The notes under the pieces are model-generated. The model ran no database searches. It saw only the letters and a list, made by a program, of their open reading frames with translations, and was not told the origin of the DNA. Made by a program: the position numbers and the translations under genes. A stretch of DNA of 64,000 nucleotides from Begonia masoniana (taxonomy: Eukaryota > Streptophyta > Magnoliopsida > Cucurbitales > Begoniaceae), in contig CM039509.1 of NCBI GenBank assembly GCA_022432975.1, forward strand, positions 11,188,621 to 11,252,620. Reading direction: 5' to 3'. Shown here piece after piece: positions 52,349 to 64,000 of this stretch (positions within the stretch are counted from its first letter, which is position 1; each line of letters opens with the position of its first letter).

Positions 52349-54709
52349 TGTAACACCCCTAATACTGTACCTATTTACCCGTATAAATTTTTCATTTTAT
52401 TTTACACATTAAGCGGAAACTGACTCGGAATTGAAGTCGTTAGTGTTGTTTGGAAAACCATTTAAAACAAACATAAAATTGTTAATAAAACAATTAAAAC
52501 TATTTAATTAAAAAACTAATTTCGATTAAAACAATCGGAAGGGCAAAACTGTCCGGCCCTAAAACACAGGGGCAGCGACCAGTCGCTGCAGCATGCAGCG
52601 ACTGAGAGCTGCACACCCTGTGCAGCGATCATGCAGCATGCAGCGATCGATTTCTGCATGCTGCAGTGATCGATCGCTGCACACTCTGTGCAGCGATCCA
52701 TGTTCCTTCGATCGCTTTCTCTCATCACTTCTCTACTGCCATTTTTCTCAAGTGCTCTCTGGAAACTCCAGAGAGCAAAACCACAATCTGCTCTCTGGAA
52801 TCCGATTCCAGAGAGCAACAGTTCCTCAAATAACACACTTTAAAATCGACTTCCATACATCTTACTCCGATTAACTTCTCAATTATCACTAATATACAAT
52901 TCAACCATAATTTAACACAATATTTTAAACGCGATAAAACTTCTTAAAAACAAACGGCGTGGATAGCTCTAAAACTCGAGCATATCCGTACCAATCCTAA
53001 AACATTTTACATACCGTTTACCAAAACATTTAAAATATCAAACGTAAATCTATCACCTATCCAGATTTTCCAAACATCCTATTAAGTTCTATCAAGACAA
53101 AGTCATCAATAACAACCCAAAAATCCTCAAAACCAACACATACGTCCCCACGGGTCAGGTGAGCATCGACTGCGCCAGCACCCCACCGCAACCGTCCTTC
53201 GTCAACTGCCATCACTCTTCAGGTGGAGGGATCTCGTAGTCAACTGTATCGGGATCACCTACACCATACAGACACCTATGAGATAAAAACCTCAGTAAGC
53301 TCTAGTAAATGCAAATGCATGCTGTGCATGTGACTTTATAAACAATGCTTTGTTTTCTTTACTTTGCTTTGCTTTGCTTTGCTATAAACTGTATACCGAA
53401 GGGCCATTTAAACTATATACCGAAGGGTTATTTAAACTGTATACCGTAGGGTCATCATTTCTTTGCATTTACTTTAAAACATCGTGCAGAAATTCGTTTT
53501 CATGACATTGGAAATACGTGATGCATGAACAGATATAAACATGAAATAACAATCAACATACATACCATCAAGACCGAAATAGAATAACCTATAACAATTG
53601 TAAACCTAACTACCCGACCAAAGCAATTTAAAACAAACAATCCATTGAGATCCTCGACGCTACATCGAAGTACGGTGTAGGCCAATCGGCTAGAGAAGAT
53701 CACGAGAACTTACCTCGCGTCCGTTGCAGCTCAAGTTCCGTCCACGAGCGTTGTTTGTCTGAGGCAAAACACAACGATCATCAATATCACGTGTTTAAAC
53801 TTCTAATCGTCCGAATTCAACAAAACCTTAACTAAGGAAACTTCCTAATGCTCTAATCCAATTCATTGAGCTATTTATTCGAGCAACTTACGCTCGGCAC
53901 CACAATTCACAATTTACGAGTTTTTCTGGAAAAAAAAAACCCGAAAATACCCAAATTTTTAACTTTTCACAAATCGGTTTAAACTCGTCCAATAACGTCA
54001 AATACGTGCAATATATACTTAAGCACGGCTAACCTATTAATTACGAACCCTAATTCGCGTTTTTAACGAAAAGGTATCGAAACCCTAATTGCCTAAAACG
54101 CCACAAATATCGAAATAAAAGCTCTAAGATGGTAGGCTCATACCTAGAACGTCGATTGAAGGAGAAAGCATGAAGAACGGAAGACGAATGGGAGAGAAAT
54201 CGGCGTCGGAATGGAGGGAATCGCTCGCGGCCAGAGAGGAGATCGCGAGGGAGAAAGAAAAAGAAAGGCTCTGGCGTGAAATGGAGGAAGAGAGGAAGGG
54301 CTGTGATGTTTTAATTAAAATTTGATTTGCAAAATTACCATTTTGCCCTTAGCACATATTTCTACTTTATTTCGTCCTTCGGTTCATTAATCGTCCAACT
54401 ATTTGGGTTCACCAAATTTCCTTATTTCACCAACAAGTCCAACTTATTATTTGGGATTCATTAAAACTGTCCGTTCGCAATTCGGACCCTGTTTACTATT
54501 TTTACTAAAACGTTCCTTATATTACGAGAAATCTAATTACTCGAAATATAGCGTCACTATCCCGAAAAATCCTATAAATTTCTTAAAATCCCAATTAGTC
54601 GATAGGATCCTAATGATGCTTTCTTTTCGTAAAATGGGCTCGACTTGACATATTTACAAAAATGCCACTTATATTAAAATATTAATATCCCGAAAAGCCG
54701 GGTATTAGA
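52349..54709. mobile_element. Solo LTR of a large LTR retrotransposon (2.36 kb) in the satellite
   Basis: Flanked by TAACT (52344-52348 and 54710-54714), a 5-bp duplication of satellite sequence. It begins TGTAACACCCC and ends CCGGGTATTAGA. On the minus strand it reads TCTAATACCC ... GGGTGTTACA, one base from the usual TG...CA form. No gag-pol, primer site or polypurine tract is visible, so a solo LTR fits. The alternative is a DNA element starting TAACACCC with an 8-9-bp duplication GATAACTT(G/A), which I consider less likely. Internal features: a GCAGCGA palindrome cluster at 52569-52705; inverted copies of CCAGAGAGCA at 52768-52818; a TTTGC run (53351-53380); and three 25-bp units with GTATACCGAAGGG (53386-53455). 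Confidence 0.72.
52569..52705. repeat. Cluster of short inverted repeats on GCAGCGA/TCGCTGC
   Basis: Within about 137 bp, GCAGCGA and its complement TCGCTGC occur at least eight times in alternating orientation, with GCATGCAG/CTGCATGC palindromes between them and two GTGCAGCGATC copies. It could fold into a compact hairpin in either strand. It lies in the solo LTR; it is not coding. Confidence 0.8.
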
Positions 54710-57700
54710 TAACTTAAGTTCTAACCACAAGTCATGTAACACTCAACCTCATTTGCTTATACGTTCAACTCTTTTGGAACAAATCGATTGAAGTGAATTT
54801 TCTAATGCTTCATCAAGTGCATTACTAAGTCTTAGTTGTGTGTCCATGAAGGTTGTTGGGTCCACAATACACGTCGTTCACATCACTTCAAGTTAAAACC
54901 TTGAAAGTGAAATAGATAACTTAGGTTCTAACCACAAGTCATGTAACACTCAACCTCATTTGCTTGATACGTTCAACTCTTTTGGACCAAATCGATTGAA
55001 TTGAAGTTTCTAATGCTTCATCAAGCGCATTACTAAGTCTTAGTTACGCGTCCATGAAGGTTGTTGGGTCCTCAATACATGTCGTTCTCATCACTTCAAG
55101 ATTAAACCTTCAAAGTGAAATGGATAACTTAGGTTCTAACCACAAGTCGTGTAACACTCATCCTAATGTGGTTGATACGTTCAACTCTTTTGGAACAAAT
55201 AGATTGAAGTGAAGTTTCTAATGCTTCATCAAGCGCTTTACTTAGTCTTATTTACGCGTCCATGAAAGTTGTTGGGTCCTCAATACACGTCGTTCTCATC
55301 ACTTCAAGTTAAAACCTTGAAAGGGAAATGGATAACTTAGGTTCTAACCACAAGTCATGTAACACTCAACCTCATTTCCATGATACGTTTAACACTTTTG
55401 GAACAAATCGAATGAAGTGAAGTTTCTAATGCTTCATCAAGCGCATTACTAAGACATAGTTACACGTCCATGAAAGTTGTTGGGTCCTCAATACAGGTCG
55501 TTCTCATCACTTCAAGATTAAACCTTGAACGTGAAATGGATAACTTAGGTTCTAACTACAAGTCATGTAACACTCAGCCTAATTTGCATGATACGTTTAA
55601 CTCTTTTGGAAAAAATAGATTGAAGTGAAGTTTCTAATGCTTCATCAAGCGCATTACTTAGTCTTAGTTACGCGTCCATGAAGGTTGTTGGGTCCTCAAT
55701 ACACGTCGTTATCATCACTTCAAGTTAAAACCTTGAATGTGAAATGGATAACTTAGGTTCTAACCACAAGTCATGTAACACTCAATCTCATTTGCTTGAA
55801 ACGTTCAACTCTTTTGTAACAAATCGATTGAAGTGAATTTTATCATTCTTCATCAAGCGCATTAGTATGTCTTAGTTGTTCGTCTATTAAGGTTGTTGGG
55901 TACTCAATACACGTCGTTCACATCACTGCAAGTTTAAACCTTGAAAGTGAAATGGATAAATTAGGTTCTAACCACAAGTCATGTAACACTCAACTTCATT
56001 TGCTGGATACGTTCAACTCTTTTGGAACAAATCGATTGAAGTGAAGTTTCTAATGCTTCATCAAGCGCATTACTAAGTCTTAGTTACGCGTCCATGAAGG
56101 TTGTTGGGTCCTCAATACACGTCGCTCTCATCACTTCAAGTTTAAACCTTGAAATGGAAATGGATAACTTAGATTGTAACCACAAGTCATGTAACACTTA
56201 ACCTCATATGCTTGATATGTTTAACTCTTTTGGAACAAATCGATTGAAGTTAAGTTCCTAATGCTTCATCAAGTGCATTACTAAGTCTTAGTTACGCGTC
56301 CATGAAAGTTGTTGGGTCCTCAATATACGTCGTTCTCATCACTTCAAGTTTAAACCTTGAAAGGGAAATGGATAACTTAGGTTCGAACCACAAGTCATGT
56401 AACACTCAACCTCATTTGCTTGATACGTTTAACTCTTTTGGAAAAAATAGATTGAAGTGAAGTTTCTAATGCTTCATCAAGCGCATTACTTAGTCTTAGT
56501 TACGCGTCCATGAAGGTTGTGGGTCCTCAATATACGTCGTTCTCATCACTTCAAGTTTAAACCTTGAAAGGGAAATGGACAACTTAGGTTCTAACTACAA
56601 GTCATGTAACACTCAACCTCATTTGCTTTATACGATTAACTCTTTTGGAAAAAAATTAATTGAATTTAAGGTTCTTATTCTTCATCAAGCCCATTACTCG
56701 GTCTTAGTTTCGCGTCCGTGAAGGTTGTTGGGAACTCAATACACGTCGTTCTCATCACTTCAAGTTAAAACCTTGAATGTGAAATGGATAACTTAGGTTC
56801 TAACCACAAGTCATGTAACAGTCAACCTCATTTGCTTGATACGTTCAACTCTTTTAGAACAAATCGATTGAAGTGAAGTTTCTTATGCTTCATCAAGCGC
56901 ATTACTAAGACTTCATTACGCGTCCAAGAAGGTTGTTGGGTTCTCAATACACGTCGTTTTCATCACTTCAAGTTAAAACCTTGAAAGGGAAATGGATAAC
57001 TTAGGTTCTAACCACAAGTCATGTAACACTCAACCACATTTGCTTGATACATTTAACTATTTTGGAACAAATCGATTGAAGTGAATTTTCTAATGCTTCA
57101 ACAAGCGCATTAGCAAGTCTTAGTTGATCGTCCATGAAGGTTGTTGGGTCCTCAATACACGTCGTTCACATCACTTCAACTTAAAACCTTGAAAGTGAAA
57201 TGGATAACTTAGGTTCAAACCACAAGTCATGTAACACTCAACCTCATTTGCTTGATACGTTCAACTCTTTTGTTACAAATCGATTGAAGTGAAGTTTCTT
57301 ATGCTTCATCAAGCGCATTACTAAGACTTCATTACGCGTCCAAGAAGGTTGTTGGGTTCTCAATACACGTCGTTCTCATCACTTCAAGTTAAAACCTTGA
57401 AAGGGAAATGGATAACTTAGGTTCTAACCACAAGTCATGTAACACTCAACCTCATTTGCTTGATACATTTAACTATTTTGGAACAAATCGATTGAAGTGA
57501 ATTTTCTAATGCTTCAACAAGCGCATTAGCAAGTCTTAGTTGATCGTCCATGAAGGTTGTTGGGTCCTCAATACACGTCGTTCACATCACTTCAACTTAA
57601 AACCTTGAAAGTGAAATGGATAACTTAGGTTCTAACCACAAGTCATGTAACACTCAACCTCATTTGCTTGATACGTTCAACTCTTTTGTTACAAATCGAT

Positions 57701-60700
57701 TGAGTGAAGTTTTTATTGCATCATCAATCGCATTACTAAGTCTTAGTTACGCGTCCATGAAAGTTGTTGGGTCCTCAATACACGTCGTTCTCATCACTTC
57801 AAGTTAAAACCTAGAAAGGGAAATGGATAACTTAGGTTCTATCCACAAGTCATGTAACACTCAACCTCTTTTGCTTGATACGTTTAACTCTTTTGGAACA
57901 AATCGATTGAAGTGAAGTTTCTAATGCTTCATCAAGCGCATTACTAAGTCTTAGTTACGCGTCCATGAAGGTTGTTGGGTCCTCAATACACGTCGTTCTC
58001 ATCCCTTTAAGTTTAAACCTTGAAAGAGAAATGGATAACTTAGGTTCTAACCACAAGTCATGTAACACTAAACCTCATTTGCTTTATACAATTAACTCTT
58101 TTGGAACAAAATCGATTAAAGTAAAGTTTCTTATGCTTCATCAAGCCCATTACTCGGTCTTAGTTTCGCGTCCGAAGGTTGTTGGGTCCTCAATACACGT
58201 CGTTCTCATCACTTCAAGTTAAAACCTTGAATGTTAAATGGATAACTTGGGTTCTAACCACAAGTCATGTAACATTCAACCTCATTTGCTTGATACGTAC
58301 AACTCTTTTGGAACAAATCGATTGAAGTGAAGTTTATTATTCTTTATCAAGTGCATTACTAAGTCTTAATTACGCGTCCATGACGGTTTTTGGGTCCTCA
58401 GTACACGTCGTTTTCATCAGTTCAAGTTTAAACCTTGAATGTTAAATGGATAACTTAGGTTCTAACCACAAGTCATGTAACACTCAACCTCATTTGCTTT
58501 ATACGTTCAACACTTTTGGAACAAATCGATTGAAGTGAATTTTCTAATGCTTCATCAAGAGCATTACTAAGTCTTAGTTGTGCATCCATGAACCTTGAAA
58601 GTGAAATGGATAACTTAGGTTCAAACTACAAGTCATGTAACACTCAACCTCATTTGCTTGATACGTTTAACTCTTTTGGAACAAATCGATTGAAGTGAAT
58701 TTTCTAATGCTTCATCTAGCGCATTAGTAATTCTTAGTTGTTCGTCCATGAAGATTCTTGTGTCCTCAATACACGTCGTTCACATCACTTCAAGTTAAAA
58801 CCTTGAAAGTGAAATGTATAACTTAGGTTCTAACCACAAGTCATGTAACACTCAACCTCATTTGCTTGATACGTTCAACTCTTTTGGAACAAATCGATTG
58901 AAATGAAGTTTCTAATGCTTCTTCAAGCGCATTACTAAGTTTTAGTTACGCGTCCATGAAGGATTGTTGGGTCCTACAATACACGTCGTTCTCAATCACT
59001 TCAGTAAAACCTTGAAAGTGGAAATGGATAACTTAGGTTCTAACCACAAGTCATGTAACACTCAACCTCATTTGCTTTGATACGTTCAACTCTTTTGGAA
59101 CAAATCGCCATAGTGAAGTGAAGTTTCTTAATGCTTCAGTCAAGCGCATTAAGTAAGTCTGATGTATGTCAGTCCATTGAAGGGATTGTTAGGGTCCTCA
59201 TACACTGTCGTTCATTCATCACTTCAAGTTAAAGCCGTGAATGTGAAATGGATAACTTTAGGTTCTAACAACAAGTCATGTAACACTTCAACCTCAGTTT
59301 GCTTGATACGTTCAACTCTTTGGGAACAAATCGTATTGAAAGTGAAGTTTCTGATGCTTCATCAAGCAGCATTAAGTACGTCTTAGTTTACGAGTCCATG
59401 AAGGTTGTTGGGTCCGCTCAAATACATGTCGTTTTCATTACTCAAATGTAAAACCTTGAAATGTGAAATTGATAACTTAGGTTCTAACAACAAGTCATGT
59501 AACACTCAACCTCATTTGCTTGTTACGATCAACTCTTTTGGAACAAATCGATTGAAGTGAAGTTTCTTATACTTCATCAAGCGCATTACTAAGTCTTAGT
59601 TTCGCGTCCATGAAGGTTGTTGGGGTTCTCAATACAGTCGTTCTCATACTTCAGTTAAACCTTGAATGTGAAATGGATAAACTTAGGTTCTAACCACAAG
59701 TCATGTAACACTCAAACCTCATTTGCTTGATACGATCAACTCTTTGGAACAAATCGATTGAAGGGAAAGTTTCTTATGCTTCTTCAAGCGCATTAATAAG
59801 TCTTAGTTATGCCTCCTGAAGGTTTTTGGGTCCTCAATACTTGTCGTTCTCATCACTTCAAGTTAAAACCTTGAATGTGAAATGGATAACTTAGGTTCTA
59901 ACCACAAGTCATGTACAGCACCTCATTTGCTTTGATACGATTCACTCTTTTGGAACAAATCGATTGAAGTGAAGTTTCTTATGCTTCATCAAGCGCATTA
60001 ATAAGTCTTAGTTACGCGTCCATGAAGGTTGTTGGGTCCTCAATACACATCGTTCTCATCACTTAAAGTTAAAACCTTGAATGTGAAATGGATAACTTTG
60101 GTTCTAACCACAAGTCATGTAACACTCATCCTCATTTGCTTGATACGATCAACTCTTTTGGAACAAATCGATTGAAGTGAAGTTTTCGTATAGCTTCATC
60201 AAGCGCATTAATAAATCTTAGTTACGCGTCCATGAAAGGTTGTTGGGTCCTCAATACCAGCGTCGTTCCATCACTTCATGTTAAAAACCTTGAATGCGAA
60301 CATGATAACTTAGGTTTCTAACCATAAAGTCATGTAAAACTTAACCTCATTTGCTTGATACGTTCAACTCTTTTGGAACAAATCGATTGAAGTGAAGTTT
60401 CTTATGCTGCATCAAGCGCATTAACTAAGTCTTAGTTTACGCGTCCATGAAGGTTGTTAGGGTCCTCAATACACAGTCGTTCTCATCACTTCAAGTTAAA
60501 CCTTGAATGTGAAATGGATAACTTAGGTTCTAACCACAAGTCATGTAACACTCAACCTCATTTGCTTGATACGATCAACTCTTTGGAAACAAATCGATTG
60601 AAGTGAAGTTTCTTATACTTCATCAAGCGCATTACTAAGTCTTAGTTATCGCGTCCATGAAGGTTGTTGGGGTCCTCAATACCGTCGTTCTCATCACTTC

Positions 60701-63700
60701 AAGTTAAAACCTTGAATGTGAAATGGATAACTTAGTTTCTAACCACAAGTCATGTAACACTCAACCTCATTTTCTTGATACGATCAACTCTTTTGGAACA
60801 AATCGATTGAAAGTGAAGTTTCTTATGCTTCATCAGCGCATTAATAAGTCTTAGTTACGCGTCCATGAAGGTTGTTGGTCCTCAATACACGTCGTTCTCA
60901 TCACTTCAAGTTAAAACCTTGAATGTGAAATGGATAACTTAGTTTCTAACCACAAGTTCATGTAACACTCAACCTCATTTGCTTGATACGTTCAACTCTT
61001 TTGGAACAAATCGATTGAAGTGAAGTTTCTTATGCTTCATCAAGCGCATTAATAAGTCTTAGTTACGCGTCCATGAAGGTTGTTGGGTCCTCAATACACT
61101 GTCGTTCTCATCACTTCAAGTTAAACCTTGAATGTGAAATGGATAACTTAGGTTCTAACCACAAGTCATGTAACACTCAACCTCATTTGCTTGATACGAT
61201 CAACTCTTTTGGAACAAATCGATTGAAGTGAAGTTTCTTATGCTTCATCAAGCGCATTAATAAGTCTTAGTTACGCGTCCATGAAGGTTTTTGAGTCCTC
61301 AATACAGTCGTTTCATCACTTCAAGTTAAAACCTTGAATGTGAAATGGATAACTTAGGTTCTAACCACAAGTCATGTAACACTCAACCTCATTTGCTTGA
61401 TACGATCAACTCTTTTGGAACAAATCGATTGAAGTGAAGTTTCTTATGCTTCATCAAGCGCATTACTAAGTCTTAGTTACGCGTCCATGAAGGTTGTTGG
61501 GTCCTCAATACACGTCGTTCTCATCACTTCAAGTTAAAACCTTGAATGTGAAATGGATAACTTAGGTTCTAACCACAAGTCATGTAACACTCAACCTCAT
61601 TTGCTTGATACGATCAACTCTTTTGGAACAAATCGATTGAAGTGAAGTTTCTTATGCTTCTTCAAGCGCATTAATAAGTCTTAGTTATGCGTCCATGAAG
61701 GTTGTTTGGTCTCAATACACGTCGTTCTCATCACTTCAAGTTAAAACCTTGAATGTGAAATGGATAACTTAGGTTCTAACCACAAGTCATGTAACACTCA
61801 ACCTCATTTGCTTGATACGTTCAACTCTTTTGGAACAAATCGATTGAAGTGAAGTTTCTTATGCTTCATCAAGCGCATTAATAAGTCTTAGTTACGCGTC
61901 CATGAAGGTTGTTGGGTCCTCAATACATGTCGTTCTCATCACTTCAAGTTAAAACCTTGAATGTGAAATGGATAACTTAGGTTCTAACCACAAGTCATGT
62001 AACACTCAACCTCATTTGCTTGATACGATCAACTCTTTTGGAACAAATCGATTGAAGTGAAGTTTCTTATGCTTCATCAAGCGCATTAATAAGTCTTAGT
62101 TACGCGTCCATGAAGGTTGTTGGGTCCTCAATACACGTCGTTCTCATCACTTCAAGTTAAAACCTTGAATGTGAAATGGATAACTTAGGTTCTAACCACA
62201 AGTCATGTAACACTCAACCTCATTTGCTTGATACGTTCAACTCTTTTGGAACAAATCGATTGAAGTGAATTTTTTATGCTTCATCAAGCACATTAATAAG
62301 TCTTAGTTACGCGTCCATGAAGGTTGTTGGGTCCTCAATACACGTCGTTTCATCACTTCAAGTTAAAACCTTGAATGTGAAATGGATAACTTAGGTTTCT
62401 AACCACAAGTCATGTAACACTCAACCTCATTTGCTTGATACGTTCAACTCTTTTGGAACAAATCGATTGAAGTGAAGTTTCTTATGCTTCATCAGCGCAT
62501 TATAAGTCTTAATTACGAGTCCATGAAGGTTGTTGGGTCCTCAATACATGTCGTTTATCACTTCAGTTAAAACCTTGAATGTGAAATGGATAACTTAGGT
62601 TCTAACCACAAGTAAGTATCACTCAACCTCATTTGCTTGATACGATCAACTCTTTTGGAACAAATCGATTGAAAGTGAGTTTCTTATGCTTCATCAAGCG
62701 CATACTAAGTCTTAGTTACGCGTCCATGAAGGTTGTTGGGTCCTCAATACACGTCCGTTCTCACCTTCAAGTTAAAACCTTGAATGTGAAATGGATAACT
62801 TAGGTTCTAACCACAAGTCATGTAACACTCAACCTCATTTGCTTGATACTTCAACTATTTTGGAACAAATCGATTGAAGTGAAGTTTCTTATGCTTCATC
62901 AAGCGCATTAATAAGTCTTAGTTACGCGTCCATGAAGGTTGTTGGGTCCTTCAATAAACGGTCGTTCTCATCACTTCAAGCTTAAAACCTTGAATGTGAA
63001 ATGATAACTTAGGTTCTAACCACAAGTCATGTAACACTCAACATCATTTGCTTGATACGATCAACTCTTTGGAACAATCGATTGAAGTGAAGTTTCTTAT
63101 GCTTCATCAAGCGCATTAATAAGTCTTAGTTACGCGTCCATGAAGGTTGTTGGGTCCTCAATACACGTCGTTCTCATCACTTCAAGTTAAAACCTTGAAT
63201 GTGAAATGGATAACTTAGGTTCTAACCACAAGTCATGTAACACTCAACCTCATTTGCTTGATACGATCAACTCTTTTGGAACAAATCGATTGAAGTGAAG
63301 TTTCTTATGCTTCATCAAGCGCATTACTAAGTCTTAGTTACGCGTCCATGAAGGTTGTTGGGTCCTCAATACACGTCGTTCTCATCACTTCAAGTTAAAA
63401 CCTTGAATGTGAAATGGATAACTTAGGTTCTAACCACAAGTCATGTAACACTCAACCTCATTTGCTTGATACGTTCAACTCTTTTGAACAAATCGATTGA
63501 AGTGAAGTTTCTTATGCTTCATCAAGCGCATTACTAAGTCTTAGTTACGCGTCCATGAAGGTTGTTGGGTCCTCAATACACGTCGTTCTCATCACTTCAA
63601 GTTAAACCTTGAATGTGAAATGGATAACTTAGGTTCTAACCACAAGTCATGTAACACTCAACCTCATTTGCTTGATACGATCAACTCTTTTGGAACAAAT

Positions 63701-64000
63701 CGATTGAAGTGAAGTTTCTTATGCTTCATCAAGCGCATTAATAAGTCTTAGTTTACGCGTCCATGAAGGTTGTTGGGTCCTCAATACACGTCGTTCTCAT
63801 CACTTCAAGTTAAAACCTTGAATGTGAAATGGATAACTTAGGTTCTAACCACAAGTCATGTAACACTCAACCTCATTTGCTTGATACGATCCACTCTTTG
63901 GAACAAATCGATTGAAGTGAAGTTTCTTATGCTTCATCAAGCGCATTACTAAGTCTTAGTTACGCGTCCATGAAGGTTGTTGGGTCCTCAATACACGTCG
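54710..64000 (+). repeat. Satellite array, block IV (about 45 monomers), running off the window
   Basis: Same monomer and strand. From 54,710 to about 58,900 it shares the diverged variants of block III (CTTGAAAGTGAAATGG, GTGAATTTTCTAATGC, TTAAACCTTGAAAGGG). From about 61,000 to the window end it becomes highly uniform with exact 208-bp spacing (GGAAC at 61417, 61625, 61832, 62040, 62248). Indel-rich monomers occupy about 59,000-60,500. One monomer at about 58590 lacks about 60 bp (CATCCATGAA joined to CCTTGAAAGTG). Confidence 0.97.

Noticed and set aside
52342..54716. Reading the 52.3-54.7 kb insert as a DNA transposon with TAACACCC ends and an 8-9-bp duplication
   Set aside because: The alternative with a perfect 5-bp TAACT duplication and near-canonical TG...CA ends on the minus strand is simpler, and matches the style of the element at 12035.
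1..64000. CENP-B-box-like motif or telomeric repeats in the satellite
   Set aside because: I saw neither a CENP-B box pattern nor TTTAGGG arrays. Single TTTAGGG occurrences are only part of palindromes in the MULE. A centromeric role cannot be claimed from this sequence.

Overview
This is a 64-kb stretch of plant heterochromatin. About half of it (roughly 32 kb) is one satellite DNA with a monomer of about 208 bp. Every copy is in the same orientation, and the array is interrupted by transposable elements and one 100-base assembly gap (30537-30636). I see no intact, expressed-looking host gene. The plant assignment rests on plant-type Ty3/gypsy elements with initiator-Met-tRNA primer sites, a MuDR-type transposon with plant-style introns and TATA boxes, and captured pieces of a FRIGIDA-like gene, a plant-specific family. 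I cannot name the species.

Layout: (1) Satellite 1-12034. (2) A nested insertion 12035-22054. An outer LTR-like element (TSD AGTCA) carries a solo LTR (13488-14222, TSD GTTTC) and a 7.6-kb Mutator-like element (MULE, 14307-21933, 9-bp TSD with one mismatch). (3) Satellite 22055-30536, then the N gap. (4) A cluster of Ty3/gypsy elements, 30637-49699. Element A is decayed and lacks its 5' LTR. Element C is non-autonomous and sits inside A's integrase. Element B is complete (6.6 kb, TSD GGCAA) and sits inside C. Element D is 5'-truncated and abuts C's truncated 3' LTR. (5) Satellite 49700-52348, a 2.36-kb solo LTR (52349-54709, TSD TAACT), then satellite 54710-64000.

The most striking observation is that the satellite monomer matches the last ~208 bp of the LTR of element C (36611-36818). 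Matching blocks keep the same order and spacing, and the match runs to the LTR's terminal CA. The satellite therefore appears to have arisen by tandem amplification of the 3' end of a gypsy LTR.

The MULE is the second point of interest. Its ~650-bp terminal inverted repeats are chains of 36-38-bp near-perfect palindromes, seven on the left and six on the right, joined by spacers most of which are themselves palindromic. Each terminus carries a TATA box that would drive a convergent gene with a 5'-UTR intron. The left gene is a MURA transposase that has lost its SWIM zinc finger. The right gene is a plant-transposon-associated protein broken by three in-frame TAG codons. Between them lie three fragments of a FRIGIDA-like gene, two of which form a 218-bp inverted repeat that could give hairpin RNA.

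All retrotransposon gag-pol genes here are broken by frameshifts or nonsense codons. The exception is the small gag-derived frame of element C, which is interrupted only by the insertion of B.
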